Positions 9,013 to 14,591 are shown, counted from the first letter of the stretch. The stretch: 41,524 nucleotides of DNA from Spartobacteria bacterium (GCA_947482345.1 CANKJN010000008.1:1-41524); one strand, 5' to 3'. Numbers and translations are program-made. Notes: generated by a model not told the origin, from the sequence alone.

Positions 9013-9591
9013 CTATTGGCCTTCCCGAAGGCTCCTTCTGATCCAATCCGGATCTCTCCGGGCATCCAGAACGCGAAACACGATTACTTCATCCCCCGAG
9101 ACACGGTAGTAAATGCAGAAGGGGAACCGCTGCACCACGAGCCGATGGTATCCAAGACGGACGGTATGAATCCCTGCATAAAGAGTCAGGGAATCGATCT
9201 CAGAGAAAAGCGCGTCGAAAAAGTAATCACCGACGCCATCGGCTTGCCGTTCGTAGAACTCCCTTGCCGATCCGAGATCCTCTAGGGAAGCGCTGATTAA
9301 ATCGCATGGAGGCCGTTGCGGTAAGAATGGGCCGCGGGCAAGGCGGCTTCGCGGGCGCATCCCCGCAGTGGGCTGTAACCGCGAAGCCAACACAGCCCCC
9401 GGCCTGTTATCTCCGCAACCCGCAGGGCTAAAGCCATTTGTCGATCTTTTGTGGCGTTGCTCGCTCGGGCGAGACCGCTGCGGGTATCGCCCAGCACTCG
9501 CGCCTTCAAAAATCAGCAAATGGCCTTCAGCGGCCTTCATGGGATTAAATCAGCGGTTCCCAAGCGCGGAACGAAGAATCCGGAGCTTCAT
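9013..9591 (-). pseudogene. RelE/ParE-type toxin gene split by a MITE
   Basis: The C-terminal part (9013-9284) encodes a RelE/ParE-family toxin: EDLGSAREFYERQ, then FFDALFSEIDSL, GYHRLVVQRFPFCIYYRV and RVLDARRDPDWI, matching the family's helices and terminal strands. The gene's true start is ATG at 9589-9591, overlapping the antitoxin stop as ATGA and reading MKLRILRSA, before the 277-bp element at 9285-9561 interrupts it with a stop shortly inside. Removing the element together with one TA gives MKLRILRSALEDLGSAREFY, a normal toxin N-terminus with no frameshift. An open frame also runs through the element from an internal ATG at 9540 into the toxin body, so a chimeric product is possible, but its N-terminus is element sequence. 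The intact toxin would be about 100 residues, normal for the family. Most likely inactive. Confidence 0.8.
9285..9561. mobile_element. MITE-like element, copy 1 (277 bp)
   Basis: A non-autonomous element with terminal inverted repeats beginning GGGAAGCGCTGATTAAATCG at the left and GGGAACCGCTGATTTAATCC-like at the right (right end read on the minus strand, one base variable). It is 277 bp, the same as the copy at 11199-11475. TA flanks the left end at 9283-9284, and a decayed TA (AA) follows the right end. An internal 10-bp stem GGCTTCGCGG/CCGCGAAGCC encloses a smaller hairpin. It carries no transposase. TA target sites would fit an IS630/Tc1-mariner-type enzyme supplied in trans (inference). 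Confidence 0.8.
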
Positions 9592-9803
9592 TCAAACCGT
9601 GCGCGCAGCTCTTTCTTGGCCTCCTGCCAATCCAGCACCTCGATCTGACCAGCCGCCAGCGCTACCTCGGTCTTGCGGAGTGCCTCGCCGTGCCAGGCCG
9701 GACTCTCGAAGGAATCCGCATCTGCCGCAAGATCAGCCCAGAGCGCCTCGATGATCTTCAGCTTTTCAGGGGCGGGAAGCTGACGAAGTTCGGCAACAGT
9801 CAT
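9588..9803 (-). CDS. Addiction-module antitoxin
   Basis: A 71-residue protein starting MTVAELRQLPAPEKLKIIEA. It matches the putative addiction-module component family, whose members pair with RelE/ParE toxins: an N-terminal helix of the LPxxEKLKIIEALW type, an acidic middle (DLAADADSFESPAWH) and the C-terminal DWQEAKKELRARF helix that usually wraps the toxin. Its stop codon overlaps the toxin start codon as ATGA, showing original translational coupling. Because the partner is interrupted by the element at 9285-9561, this antitoxin is probably orphaned. It has the same 39-bp upstream leader as two unrelated antitoxin genes at 12989 and 13665. Confidence 0.85.
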   Translation of the reverse strand: MTVAELRQLPAPEKLKIIEALWADLAADADSFESPAWHGEALRKTEVALAAGQIEVLDWQEAKKELRARFE

Positions 9804-9842
9804 ACCCCACCACTACTCCTCCATCCAGTGCCAGTCAACTTC
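9804..9842 (-). promoter_or_regulatory. Shared antitoxin leader, copy 1
   Basis: On the minus strand this reads GAAGTTGACT, a 17-bp spacer ending GGATGGAGGAG, TAGTGG, then six bases to the ATG. Nearly the same sequence lies directly before the antitoxin genes starting at 13204 and 13922. It may be a promoter (TTGACT-N17-TAGTGG) that starts transcription at or near the ATG, or GGAGGAG may act as a ribosome-binding site 12 bases from the start; the -10 box is a weak match. Confidence 0.5.
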
Positions 9843-9884
9843 CGCCAACGCCGCTTCAACCTCTCAACCTCTCAACCGGCTTCC

Positions 9885-10310
9885 CTAGATGCGTCCCAGC
9901 TCTCGCTCCCGACGGAGAAAGTCTCCCGGCTTCATGATTTGAAGACCGTAGAATCCAATTTCCATCAAGGGGCCGAAGTCCCCCCGATCCAATGTGAGCA
10001 AAATATCTGCGTATGCCAGCGCTGTGAAAAGAATGGGACGGTCCTTCGCGGGGGAAAAGACAACGGGCCAATCCATCACAAGGCTGTCGTCGACAAGGTT
10101 GAGCTTATTGGAGAGAGCCAACCACGACGACAACGCAGCAGGGTCGAGGAAAGTGAGATTATCCTTCACTTCAGACCTGACATAAGGACTGTAAAGAAGG
10201 CTCCAGCCTCCCGACTGCTGAAGATCAAAGAGGCCCCTGGATGCTCCATGTGCACTGCCGGCGGCCGCCAGCAGGACGCTGCTATCAAGGAAGATCTTCA
10301 CGCGCCGCAC
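9885..10310 (-). CDS. PIN-domain protein (VapC-like toxin)
   Basis: A 141-residue PIN-domain protein, expected to be a metal-dependent ribonuclease. The first acidic residue lies in the strand VKIFLDSSVLLAA, a second acidic cluster in the RSEVKDNLTFLD region, and the late acidic residues in ADILLTLDRGDFGPL, the order seen in VapC/PIN toxins. It overlaps the upstream small antitoxin-like gene (10298-10498) by 13 bp, typical of a type II pair made from one mRNA. No signal peptide. The ATG at 10310 gives MRRVKIFLDSS; the overlap makes it the natural start. The RNA target is unknown. Confidence 0.8.
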   Translation of the reverse strand: MRRVKIFLDSSVLLAAAGSAHGASRGLFDLQQSGGWSLLYSPYVRSEVKDNLTFLDPAALSSWLALSNKLNLVDDSLVMDWPVVFSPAKDRPILFTALAYADILLTLDRGDFGPLMEIGFYGLQIMKPGDFLRRERELGRI

Positions 10311-10498
10311 TGAAGGCGGCGCATGTCTTCCTCATCTTCAGAGATCCATCCCTGAATCTGATCCTTGGAGAAGAGTCTGGGCTCGGGGAGAGCCGGCCCC
10401 TTAACTCGAAGACGCTCCATCAAAAAGAGCAGCAGCTCGCGCTGCTGAGTCTCAGGAAGAGTCTCAGCCGCAGTCTCGATCTCGAGGAGGGTGGTCAT
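10298..10498 (-). CDS. Antitoxin-like partner of PIN toxin
   Basis: A 66-residue acidic protein, MTTLLEIETAAETLPETQQR at its N-terminus, overlapping the PIN gene. The ETAAETLPETQQRELLLFLMERL segment looks like the dimerising helices of small antitoxins from pairs in which the toxin is a PIN protein, and the acidic tail (SEDEEDMRRLQ) could wrap the toxin. I do not recognise a named family with certainty; the role rests on size, charge and the overlap. A promoter-like TTGATT-N17-TAAGGA lies 8 bases before its ATG. Confidence 0.65.
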   Translation of the reverse strand: MTTLLEIETAAETLPETQQRELLLFLMERLRVKGPALPEPRLFSKDQIQGWISEDEEDMRRLQCGA

Positions 10499-10506
10499 AC
10501 CTGCAA

Positions 10507-10535
10507 TCCTTACAGCGGCCTTGAGGGCAAATCAA
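10507..10535 (-). promoter_or_regulatory. Candidate promoter of the PIN module
   Basis: On the minus strand TTGATT (10530-10535), a 17-bp spacer and TAAGGA (10507-10512), ending eight bases before the ATG at 10498. A start site about seven bases past the -10 would fall almost at the start codon, suggesting leaderless mRNA. No Shine-Dalgarno is visible. Confidence 0.4.
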
Positions 10536-10878
10536 GTCGAGCATCGAACGCCCTAAGAGACTCCTTTCTGCCCTGTTTTCCCTTCACCTCCGCCTCGACC
10601 CTTGGCCCCCATCCCTCGACGCTCGACCCCTCAAACCTTCCACTTTTCACTTTTCACTTTCACACCATCACCTATTCCCCATCCCCGATTTCTGCCTCTT
10701 CCCCCAGCCCTCGACGCTCGACCCCTCAAACCTTCCACTTTTCACTTTTCACTTTCACACCATCACCTATTACCCATCCCCGATTTTCCCCTCCTAACAG
10801 CCTTCAACCTTCAGCCTAAATAACCTTTCCCGGGGCCTAGGACGCTCTACGACCTACCTGGTGTGCTATGTTTCCATC
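10536..10878. repeat. Pyrimidine-rich region with 79-bp duplication
   Basis: Non-coding, strongly C/T-rich on the plus strand. A 79-bp unit at 10613-10691 (starting CCCTCGACGCTCGACCCC and ending ATCCCCGATTT) is repeated almost exactly at 10708-10786. Pieces of the same unit recur at 12594, 13245-13320 and 14040-14090, and in reverse near 28015 and 28222-28290. The motif CTAACAGCCTTCA.CCTTCAG follows, as near 13434 and 14546, and in reverse near 28100. Confidence 0.6.
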
Positions 10879-11199
10879 ATGAACACACCCATATCCCCAT
10901 CCCGGAGCCTTGTTTCTTCATGGATCAGCACTTTGGTTCTATGCCTGCTGGCCTTGATCCTTTGCTTGCCTCTTCAGGCCCAAGTCGTCGGACTACCCGT
11001 CAGTCCTTCCCAGATCAAATCCGGGATCGTGGCCAGTGGTGCCTACGACATCACCCTGACCGATGGCACAAGGCAGACCGGCAACTACCACCCTCGCCTC
11101 GATGAGAAGGGCAACGGGACGATCGTCTCCTGGCCTGACGGAGGCCCCGTGACCATCACCCGTGTTCGGGACGGGAACGCCGTGATCTTCGGGCCTTAA
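10879..11199 (+). CDS. Small exported protein, unknown
   Basis: A 106-residue protein beginning MNTPISPSRSLVSS, with a hydrophobic core (WISTLVLCLLALILCL) and an LQAQ cleavage-like site, so probably exported by Sec. The mature part is short and beta-rich (GAYDITLTDGTRQTGNY, GNGTIVSWPDGGPVTITR). No family recognised. I prefer the ATG at 10879 to an upstream in-frame GTG because it places the signal sequence normally. The stop codon is formed at the edge of the MITE at 11199: TA from the target site plus the element's first A. The pre-insertion sequence would probably have read TAG at the same place, so the protein is unchanged. The next gene (11495) encodes another small exported beta-rich protein. 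Confidence 0.6.
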   Translation: MNTPISPSRSLVSSWISTLVLCLLALILCLPLQAQVVGLPVSPSQIKSGIVASGAYDITLTDGTRQTGNYHPRLDEKGNGTIVSWPDGGPVTITRVRDGNAVIFGP

Positions 11200-11475
11200 G
11201 GAACCGCTTATTAAATCCCATGAAGGCCGCTGAAGAGCATTTGCTGATTTTTGAAGGCGCGAGTGCTGGGCGATACCCGCAGCGGTCTCGCCCGAGCGAG
11301 CAACGCCACAAAAATCGACAAATGGCTTCAGCCCTCCGGGTTGCGGAGATAACCGGCCGGGGGGCTGTGTTGGCCTCGCGGTTACAGCCCACTGTGGGGA
11401 TGCGCCCGCGAAGCCGCCTTGCCCGCGGCCCATTCTTCTCGCAACGGCCTCTATGCGATTTAATCAGCGGTTCCG
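11199..11475. mobile_element. MITE-like element, copy 2 (277 bp)
   Basis: Same 277-bp element as at 9285, in opposite orientation, starting (A)GGAACCGCTTATTAAATCCC and ending GATTTAATCAGCGGTTCC(G). TA stands at 11197-11198; the right flank has a decayed TA (TT). The internal stem is GGCCTCGCGG/CCGCGAAGCC, one mismatch from perfect. The 92-codon open frame that starts inside it at 11220 has no gene-like features and is read as chance. Confidence 0.8.
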
Positions 11476-11494
11476 TTGAAATTAATCCACGCTC

Positions 11495-11782
11495 ATGAAC
11501 TCCGCATTCTCACTTCGACTGGCAGCCCTGGCCTTGCTGACCCTGCTCCCTGCCGCAATGGCATACGATTTAGAGTACCCGACTCCCGTACTCCCGATCG
11601 GCGGAGAGGAACTCGACAGCGGCACCTACTTTGCCCCCGTCTACAGCGTCTACGACAAGGCCGGGAAAAACTACACCGGTGTTGTCATCGGTGACGGAGA
11701 CTTCTCGGTCACCTACCCCAGCGAGGGCAAAGGAACCGTCCTCCGGTATGGGAACATCCTCATCAACCTCGATCGGCAATGA
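11495..11782 (+). CDS. Small exported protein, unknown
   Basis: A 95-residue protein starting MNSAFSLRLAALALLTLLPA with an AMAYD cleavage-like site: a clear Sec signal peptide. The mature 70 residues contain alternating polar and hydrophobic strands (TYFAPVYSVYDKAG, NYTGVVIGDGDFSVTY, GTVLRYGNILINL), suggesting a small beta sandwich or barrel. I do not recognise the family. It follows the MITE at 11199-11475 by 19 bp, so its original upstream region may have been displaced. It resembles the preceding small exported protein in size and layout, though not clearly in sequence. Confidence 0.6.
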   Translation: MNSAFSLRLAALALLTLLPAAMAYDLEYPTPVLPIGGEELDSGTYFAPVYSVYDKAGKNYTGVVIGDGDFSVTYPSEGKGTVLRYGNILINLDRQ

Positions 11783-11863
11783 CACAGTTCCCTCTTCCCT
11801 CTCTTCCTTCAAACTTTAGTCTTACACCATCGACTTGACTCCATCGTCATCCACACCCACCTT

Positions 11864-12571
11864 ATGAATCATGAAGACAACGACTCGATTGCCGCATCCC
11901 GCAGACCTCGCGGCCCGAAAGGCCTTGGCGAGCATGCCGCCCGCGCCATTGAGCAGAGTCTTGGCCCAAGCCAGGGCGGGGGAGCTTTGGAGGAAGAGTC
12001 ATTCCTCAAAGATTGGCTCTCAGAGCAAGGCCGCCTGATATCCGAGGCTGACTGGGTTTCACTGAAACTCATCAGCAACAGTTCCGCGGAGCACGAAGTA
12101 CGGTATCGCGAGAGTGACCACCGGGCCGTCAAGAAGACGCTTCCCGGAACATTCGGCAACACGCCTCGCAGAGATTCTGGAGCATGGGTCGTGCGACCCG
12201 CCACTCCCTCGGAATATCTCCATCGGATGGCGCTTCAGAATGAAGTCTTTGGAGACGAGATCATCCTGGAGGCAGGGATCATCGGCCAAGGGCCTTCCAT
12301 GATCATCGGCCAGCAACCTGACGGACTCTCACTTGTCATCTCCCAACCTTGGCTCAATGCCGCCGACGAAGAGCGGCCCTATCCCTCCGAGGAACAATTG
12401 GCTCCTTATCTTAAGGAGCGTGGTTTCGAGCAGCTCTTTGCATCCTTCTATGGGTGGATCAATGACGACCAGAGCCTTGTCGTCCTCGATGCCAAGCCGG
12501 ACAACTTCATCCTCACGGCCAAGGGCATCCTTCCGATCGATCTCCTGATCACAGAGATAACGCCCCCCTAG
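11864..12571 (+). CDS. Protein-kinase-like domain protein
   Basis: A 235-residue soluble protein. The segment SSAEHEVRYRESDHRAVKKT resembles a kinase N-lobe strand with a conserved lysine. Later LDAKPDNFILTAKGILPIDL resembles the catalytic loop D-x-K-x-x-N followed by a DFG-like aspartate strand. Between them ATPSEYLHRMALQNEVFGDE and LVISQPWLNA match what I recall of the kinase domain found in large polyvalent proteins of phages and conjugative elements. Here it stands alone. The start ATG at 11864 is followed by a low-complexity, possibly disordered N-terminus. Activity is not assured: the metal-binding loop is PID rather than DFG. Substrate unknown. Confidence 0.55.
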   Translation: MNHEDNDSIAASRRPRGPKGLGEHAARAIEQSLGPSQGGGALEEESFLKDWLSEQGRLISEADWVSLKLISNSSAEHEVRYRESDHRAVKKTLPGTFGNTPRRDSGAWVVRPATPSEYLHRMALQNEVFGDEIILEAGIIGQGPSMIIGQQPDGLSLVISQPWLNAADEERPYPSEEQLAPYLKERGFEQLFASFYGWINDDQSLVVLDAKPDNFILTAKGILPIDLLITEITPP

Positions 12572-12649
12572 TTTCCCTCCCCTCAACTCCTCCAGCCCTC
12601 GACGCTCGACTCGGTCTAACCCCCAATAGCCCAAACCGCCCCCATGGCA

Positions 12650-12985
12650 TCACTTCCTGCGCACTTCCACCAACCTCTGCCCGGATTCCAGTTGCCGGAT
12701 GATTTCGGGGAAAAGGGGTTCCAGCCATGCGAAGAGAATCCGGTTCGTCGCATTCCCTATCCTCAGCCAGACAACCGGTGGACCCGCGTGAAATCCGACT
12801 TCCTCATCCGCGAAGTCATCGTCCTTGGTAATCAGAACCCATCCGCCCGACCTCGCAAAATTACGGATGCTTCCGTCATCGGATGTCAGAAAGCCTGCAT
12901 CCCTCGCCGCGGTCGCGGAGTACCCCCTCTCGCCAAGCCACCGCGCCAAAGCCAGCGGCAACTGCGCATCCACCAGAAAGCGCAT
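12650..12985 (-). CDS. DUF5615 PIN-like toxin
   Basis: A 111-residue protein of the DUF5615 (PIN-like) family. It begins MRFLVDAQLPLALARWLGE, with the first conserved aspartate at residue 6, and has WVLITKDDDFADEEV, the acidic second motif of the family. It follows a DUF433 gene with 3 bp between stop and start, the standard arrangement in which the DUF433 protein is the antitoxin and DUF5615 a probable nuclease. A second, different DUF433/DUF5615 pair is at 28393-28997. Length is normal and nothing appears damaged. Confidence 0.85.
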   Translation of the reverse strand: MRFLVDAQLPLALARWLGERGYSATAARDAGFLTSDDGSIRNFARSGGWVLITKDDDFADEEVGFHAGPPVVWLRIGNATNRILFAWLEPLFPEIIRQLESGQRLVEVRRK

Positions 12986-12988
12986 CGC

Positions 12989-13204
12989 TCAGGCGGCAGT
13001 CAGGACGGGATGATCCGTATACCGGGCGGCGTAGGCGATCGAGGCCCGGATATCCTCGGCCTCCAGATCGGGGAAATCCTCCAGGATCTCCTCCTGCGTG
13101 GCCCCTCCGGCCAGCATATCCAGCACGTCCTTCACTCGGATACGCATCCCCCTGATGCAGGGACGGCCACCGCATTGCGCGGGATTGATCGTGATGCGCT
13201 CCAT
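12989..13204 (-). CDS. DUF433 antitoxin
   Basis: A 71-residue DUF433 protein: MERITINPAQCGGRPCIRGM is the family signature (GGxPCIRGxR), followed by the helix-turn-helix-like VKDVLDMLAGGATQEEILED and LEAEDIRASIAYAAR. DUF433 proteins bind DNA and act as antitoxins to DUF5615 proteins. An in-frame start 12 codons upstream exists but lies in the repeated leader, so I use the ATG at 13204 directly before MERITIN, as in the paralogue at 28393. Confidence 0.88.
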   Translation of the reverse strand: MERITINPAQCGGRPCIRGMRIRVKDVLDMLAGGATQEEILEDFPDLEAEDIRASIAYAARYTDHPVLTAA

Positions 13205-13244
13205 AAGGCTACAACTACTCCTCCATGCACCACCCGTCAACTTC
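13205..13244 (-). promoter_or_regulatory. Shared antitoxin leader, copy 2
   Basis: On the minus strand GAAGTTGACG, a 17-bp spacer ending GCATGGAGGAG, TAGTTG and seven bases to the ATG. It is nearly identical to the leader at 13923-13961 and close to 9804-9842. Similarity to the 13923 copy continues another 30-100 bp upstream through the pyrimidine-rich repeat. Confidence 0.5.
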
Positions 13245-13485
13245 AGCCCTCGCCGCTCGACCCCTCAAACCTTCCACTTTTCACTTTTCACCTTCACACC
13301 AATCCCTCTCCCTCAACTCTGCCGCCCCTTTGATGGCATCTGCTGCCCGGCAGACGGTGCTTCGGGGCTACCTTCGGTAGTCTTCCGCGGCTCTTCCCAG
13401 AGCCTTGGTTCCCATCCCCGATGTTCCCCTCCTAACAGTCTAACAGTCTTCAGTCTAAAACCCTAGTGCCTGCCCCCCTTCTGAC
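13245..13485. repeat. Repeat-rich spacer with REP-like hairpins
   Basis: No gene seen. The first part is the pyrimidine-rich module also found at 10613. At 13329-13412 lies another hairpin array: TCTGC/GCAGA, then CTACCttcGGTAG, the linker GTCTTCC, and GGCTCTtcccAGAGCC followed by TTGGTTC. Relative to the copy at 14395 the stems have changed on both arms (for example GCCCGA/TCGGGC to GGCTCT/AGAGCC) while loop tccc and linkers remain. At 13434 the CTAACAGTCTAACAGTCTTCA motif follows. Confidence 0.6.
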
Positions 13486-13575
13486 TCAACCCGTGACAAG
13501 TTTGCGTAAATCTTCCGAGATCCAGAACCCAGCCTCGCCGTGGAGGCGATTCATCAGCGAGTTTATGCGGATTTC
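13486..13575 (-). pseudogene. DUF3368-type PIN toxin, C-terminal remnant
   Basis: The last 28 codons on the minus strand, ending in a TGA at 13486-13488, include LMNRLHGEAGFWISEDLRKL. This resembles the C-terminus of DUF3368 PIN-domain toxins (a helix, then AGFWIS, then a short helix). These toxins normally follow UPF0175 antitoxins, and a UPF0175 gene lies directly upstream at 13665-13922. The rest of the toxin, over 100 codons including the catalytic acids, is missing and its place is taken by a hairpin repeat at 13582-13660. The fragment has no start of its own. Confidence 0.6.
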
Positions 13576-13581
13576 CGAGAC

Positions 13582-13660
13582 AATACCGAAGCATGGGAAT
13601 GCTTGGGATAGCCTGCATTCATGCAGCCCAGAGGGCGCCACTCGCGGGCGCGAGGGCGGC
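13582..13660. repeat. REP-like hairpin array, GGGA-loop form
   Basis: Hairpins in order: GCATgggaATGC, linker TTGGGATAGC, CTGCattcatGCAG, GCCCagaGGGC, then CTCGCgggcGCGAG. Related copies at 29487-29557 and 30010-30080 have CCGTgggaACGG, CTGCC/GGCAG, GCCCgttaGGGC and CTCGCgggaGCGAG, so the first stem has changed at both arms while the loop and linker are kept. It separates the antitoxin gene at 13665 from the toxin remnant at 13486. Confidence 0.7.
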
Positions 13661-13664
13661 AAAG

Positions 13665-13922
13665 TCATGCAACCCGGACCCTGGAGAGAACCCTTGCATC
13701 TTCAAGAGCCTCCTCCGTTCCGTAGTGGCTACCCAGCTTCCTCGCACCCAATTGAAGCTGAAATGTCCCGACCGGAAGCCCGGCCAATTCCGCTGCTTTT
13801 CCCATCGATAGACGGCCAAGCGAGAACAGCGAGATCGCAAGCTCCAGCTTCAGGTCTGGAACCGACATCCGTGCGGACTCCAGCACATCGGCCGGCAACT
13901 CCATGGTCATTGTTGAGGGCAT
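13665..13922 (-). CDS. UPF0175-family antitoxin
   Basis: An 85-residue protein with the UPF0175 signature: a beta/helix N-terminus (TMTMELPADVLESARMS), then LKLELAISLFSLGRLSMGKA and AELAGLPVGTFQLQLGARKL, a helix-turn-helix-like region. UPF0175 proteins are antitoxins for DUF3368 PIN toxins. Its partner survives only as a C-terminal fragment at 13486-13575, cut away by a hairpin repeat, so the antitoxin is probably orphaned. The last residues (EALEDARVLSRVRVA) may already be altered by the repeat junction. It has the shared leader at 13923-13961 just upstream. Confidence 0.8.
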   Translation of the reverse strand: MPSTMTMELPADVLESARMSVPDLKLELAISLFSLGRLSMGKAAELAGLPVGTFQLQLGARKLGSHYGTEEALEDARVLSRVRVA

Positions 13923-13961
13923 ACATCACCACTACTCCTCCATGCACCACCCGTCAACTTC
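13923..13961 (-). promoter_or_regulatory. Shared antitoxin leader, copy 3
   Basis: On the minus strand GAAGTTGACG, 17-bp spacer ending GCATGGAGGAG, TAGTGG and six bases to the ATG of the UPF0175 gene. Apart from the bases next to the start codon it is the same as copy 2 at 13205-13244, although the genes behind them are unrelated. Confidence 0.5.
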
Positions 13962-13975
13962 AGCCCTCGCCGCTT

Positions 13976-14047
13976 AAACCTCTCAAACCTCTCAAACCTC
14001 TCAAACCTCTCAAACCTCTCAAACCTCTCAAACCTCTCAAACCTTTC
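13976..14047. repeat. Tandem 9-bp repeat (AAACCTCTC)
   Basis: Seven perfect copies of AAACCTCTC from 13976 to 14038, then a degenerate eighth (AAACCTTTC). A short run of CAACCTCTC-type units also occurs at about 9858-9880 at the matching position upstream of another antitoxin gene. Copy number may vary by slippage. Confidence 0.9.
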
Positions 14048-14135
14048 ACTTTTCACTTTTCACCTTCACACCAATCCCTCTCCCTCAACTCTGCTAGTCG
14101 CCTTCCCACTTCAGGTTTGATAGCCCGGCCGTTGC

Positions 14136-14210
14136 TTGCCTCGCCGCCTCCAGACGGCCTCGTCCTCCGGACTGCTGCGCAGGCTACATCATACCTCCCG
14201 GCACTCGATG
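14136..14210. repeat. REP-like element with defined ends (75 bp)
   Basis: Starts TTGCCTCGCC and ends CACTCGATG. Hairpins in order: GCCGcctccagaCGGC, linker CTC, GTCCtccGGAC, CTGCtgcGCAG, linker GCTAC, and a last stem with ATC/GAT. The flanks GGCCGTTGC and TTCGCATCCGTTACGG join directly in an uninterrupted form (reverse strand) at about 41398-41422, giving an empty-site/filled-site pair. On the minus strand the element shows GTAG just before a hairpin, as in REP sequences handled by RAYT (Y1) transposases. Confidence 0.7.
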
Positions 14211-14231
14211 TTCGCATCCGTTACGGCAGGT

Positions 14232-14557
14232 TTGACGGCACTTGCCTCCCGGCAAGCCGTGCCGCCCTCCGGGCTACCTTCCGTAGTCTACCGCGCCCGA
14301 TCCCTCGGGCTTGGTTCAGGTTTCATCCCTCATCCTTCATAATTCATCCTTCAGCTTTTGCCCCGTTCCCCCTTTCCGATCCCTCCTAACAGCATTGACG
14401 GCACTTGCCTCCCGGCAAGCCGTGCCGCCCTCCGGGCTACCTTCGGTAGTCTACCGCGCCCGATCCCTCGGGCTTGGTTCAGGTTTCATCCCTCATCCTT
14501 CATAATTCATCTTTCAGCTTTTGCCCCGTTCCCCCTTTCCGATCCCTCCTAACAGCC
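14232..14557. repeat. Two tandem 163-bp repeats with hairpins
   Basis: Unit 1 (14232-14394) and unit 2 (14395-14557) are almost identical; the few differences include CCGTAG/CGGTAG and CCTTCAG/CTTTCAG. Each contains GGCAC...GTGCC around CTTGCCtcccGGCAAG, then GCCCtccGGGC, CTACCttcGGTAG, the linker TCTACC, GCCCGAtcccTCGGGC and TTGGTTCAGG, followed by a pyrimidine-rich tail. Open frames inside are repeats of each other and are not genes. Confidence 0.85.
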
Positions 14558-14591
14558 TTCAGCCTTCAGTCTAACAGCCTTATCATTCCCC

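Noticed and set aside
11220-11498. Protein-coding gene inside the MITE (N-terminus MKAAEEHLLIFEGASAGRYP)
   Set aside because: The frame is open in several copies, but its C-terminus is whatever flank follows, the conserved feature is DNA pairing, and there is no recognisable domain.
13976-14047. CRISPR array
   Set aside because: The unit is 9 bp with no spacers and no cas genes nearby; it is a simple tandem repeat.
14136-14552. Several short open frames in the repeats around 14.1-14.6 kb
   Set aside because: They are copies of each other because the DNA is repeated, and the same DNA is a set of hairpins; no protein family is suggested.
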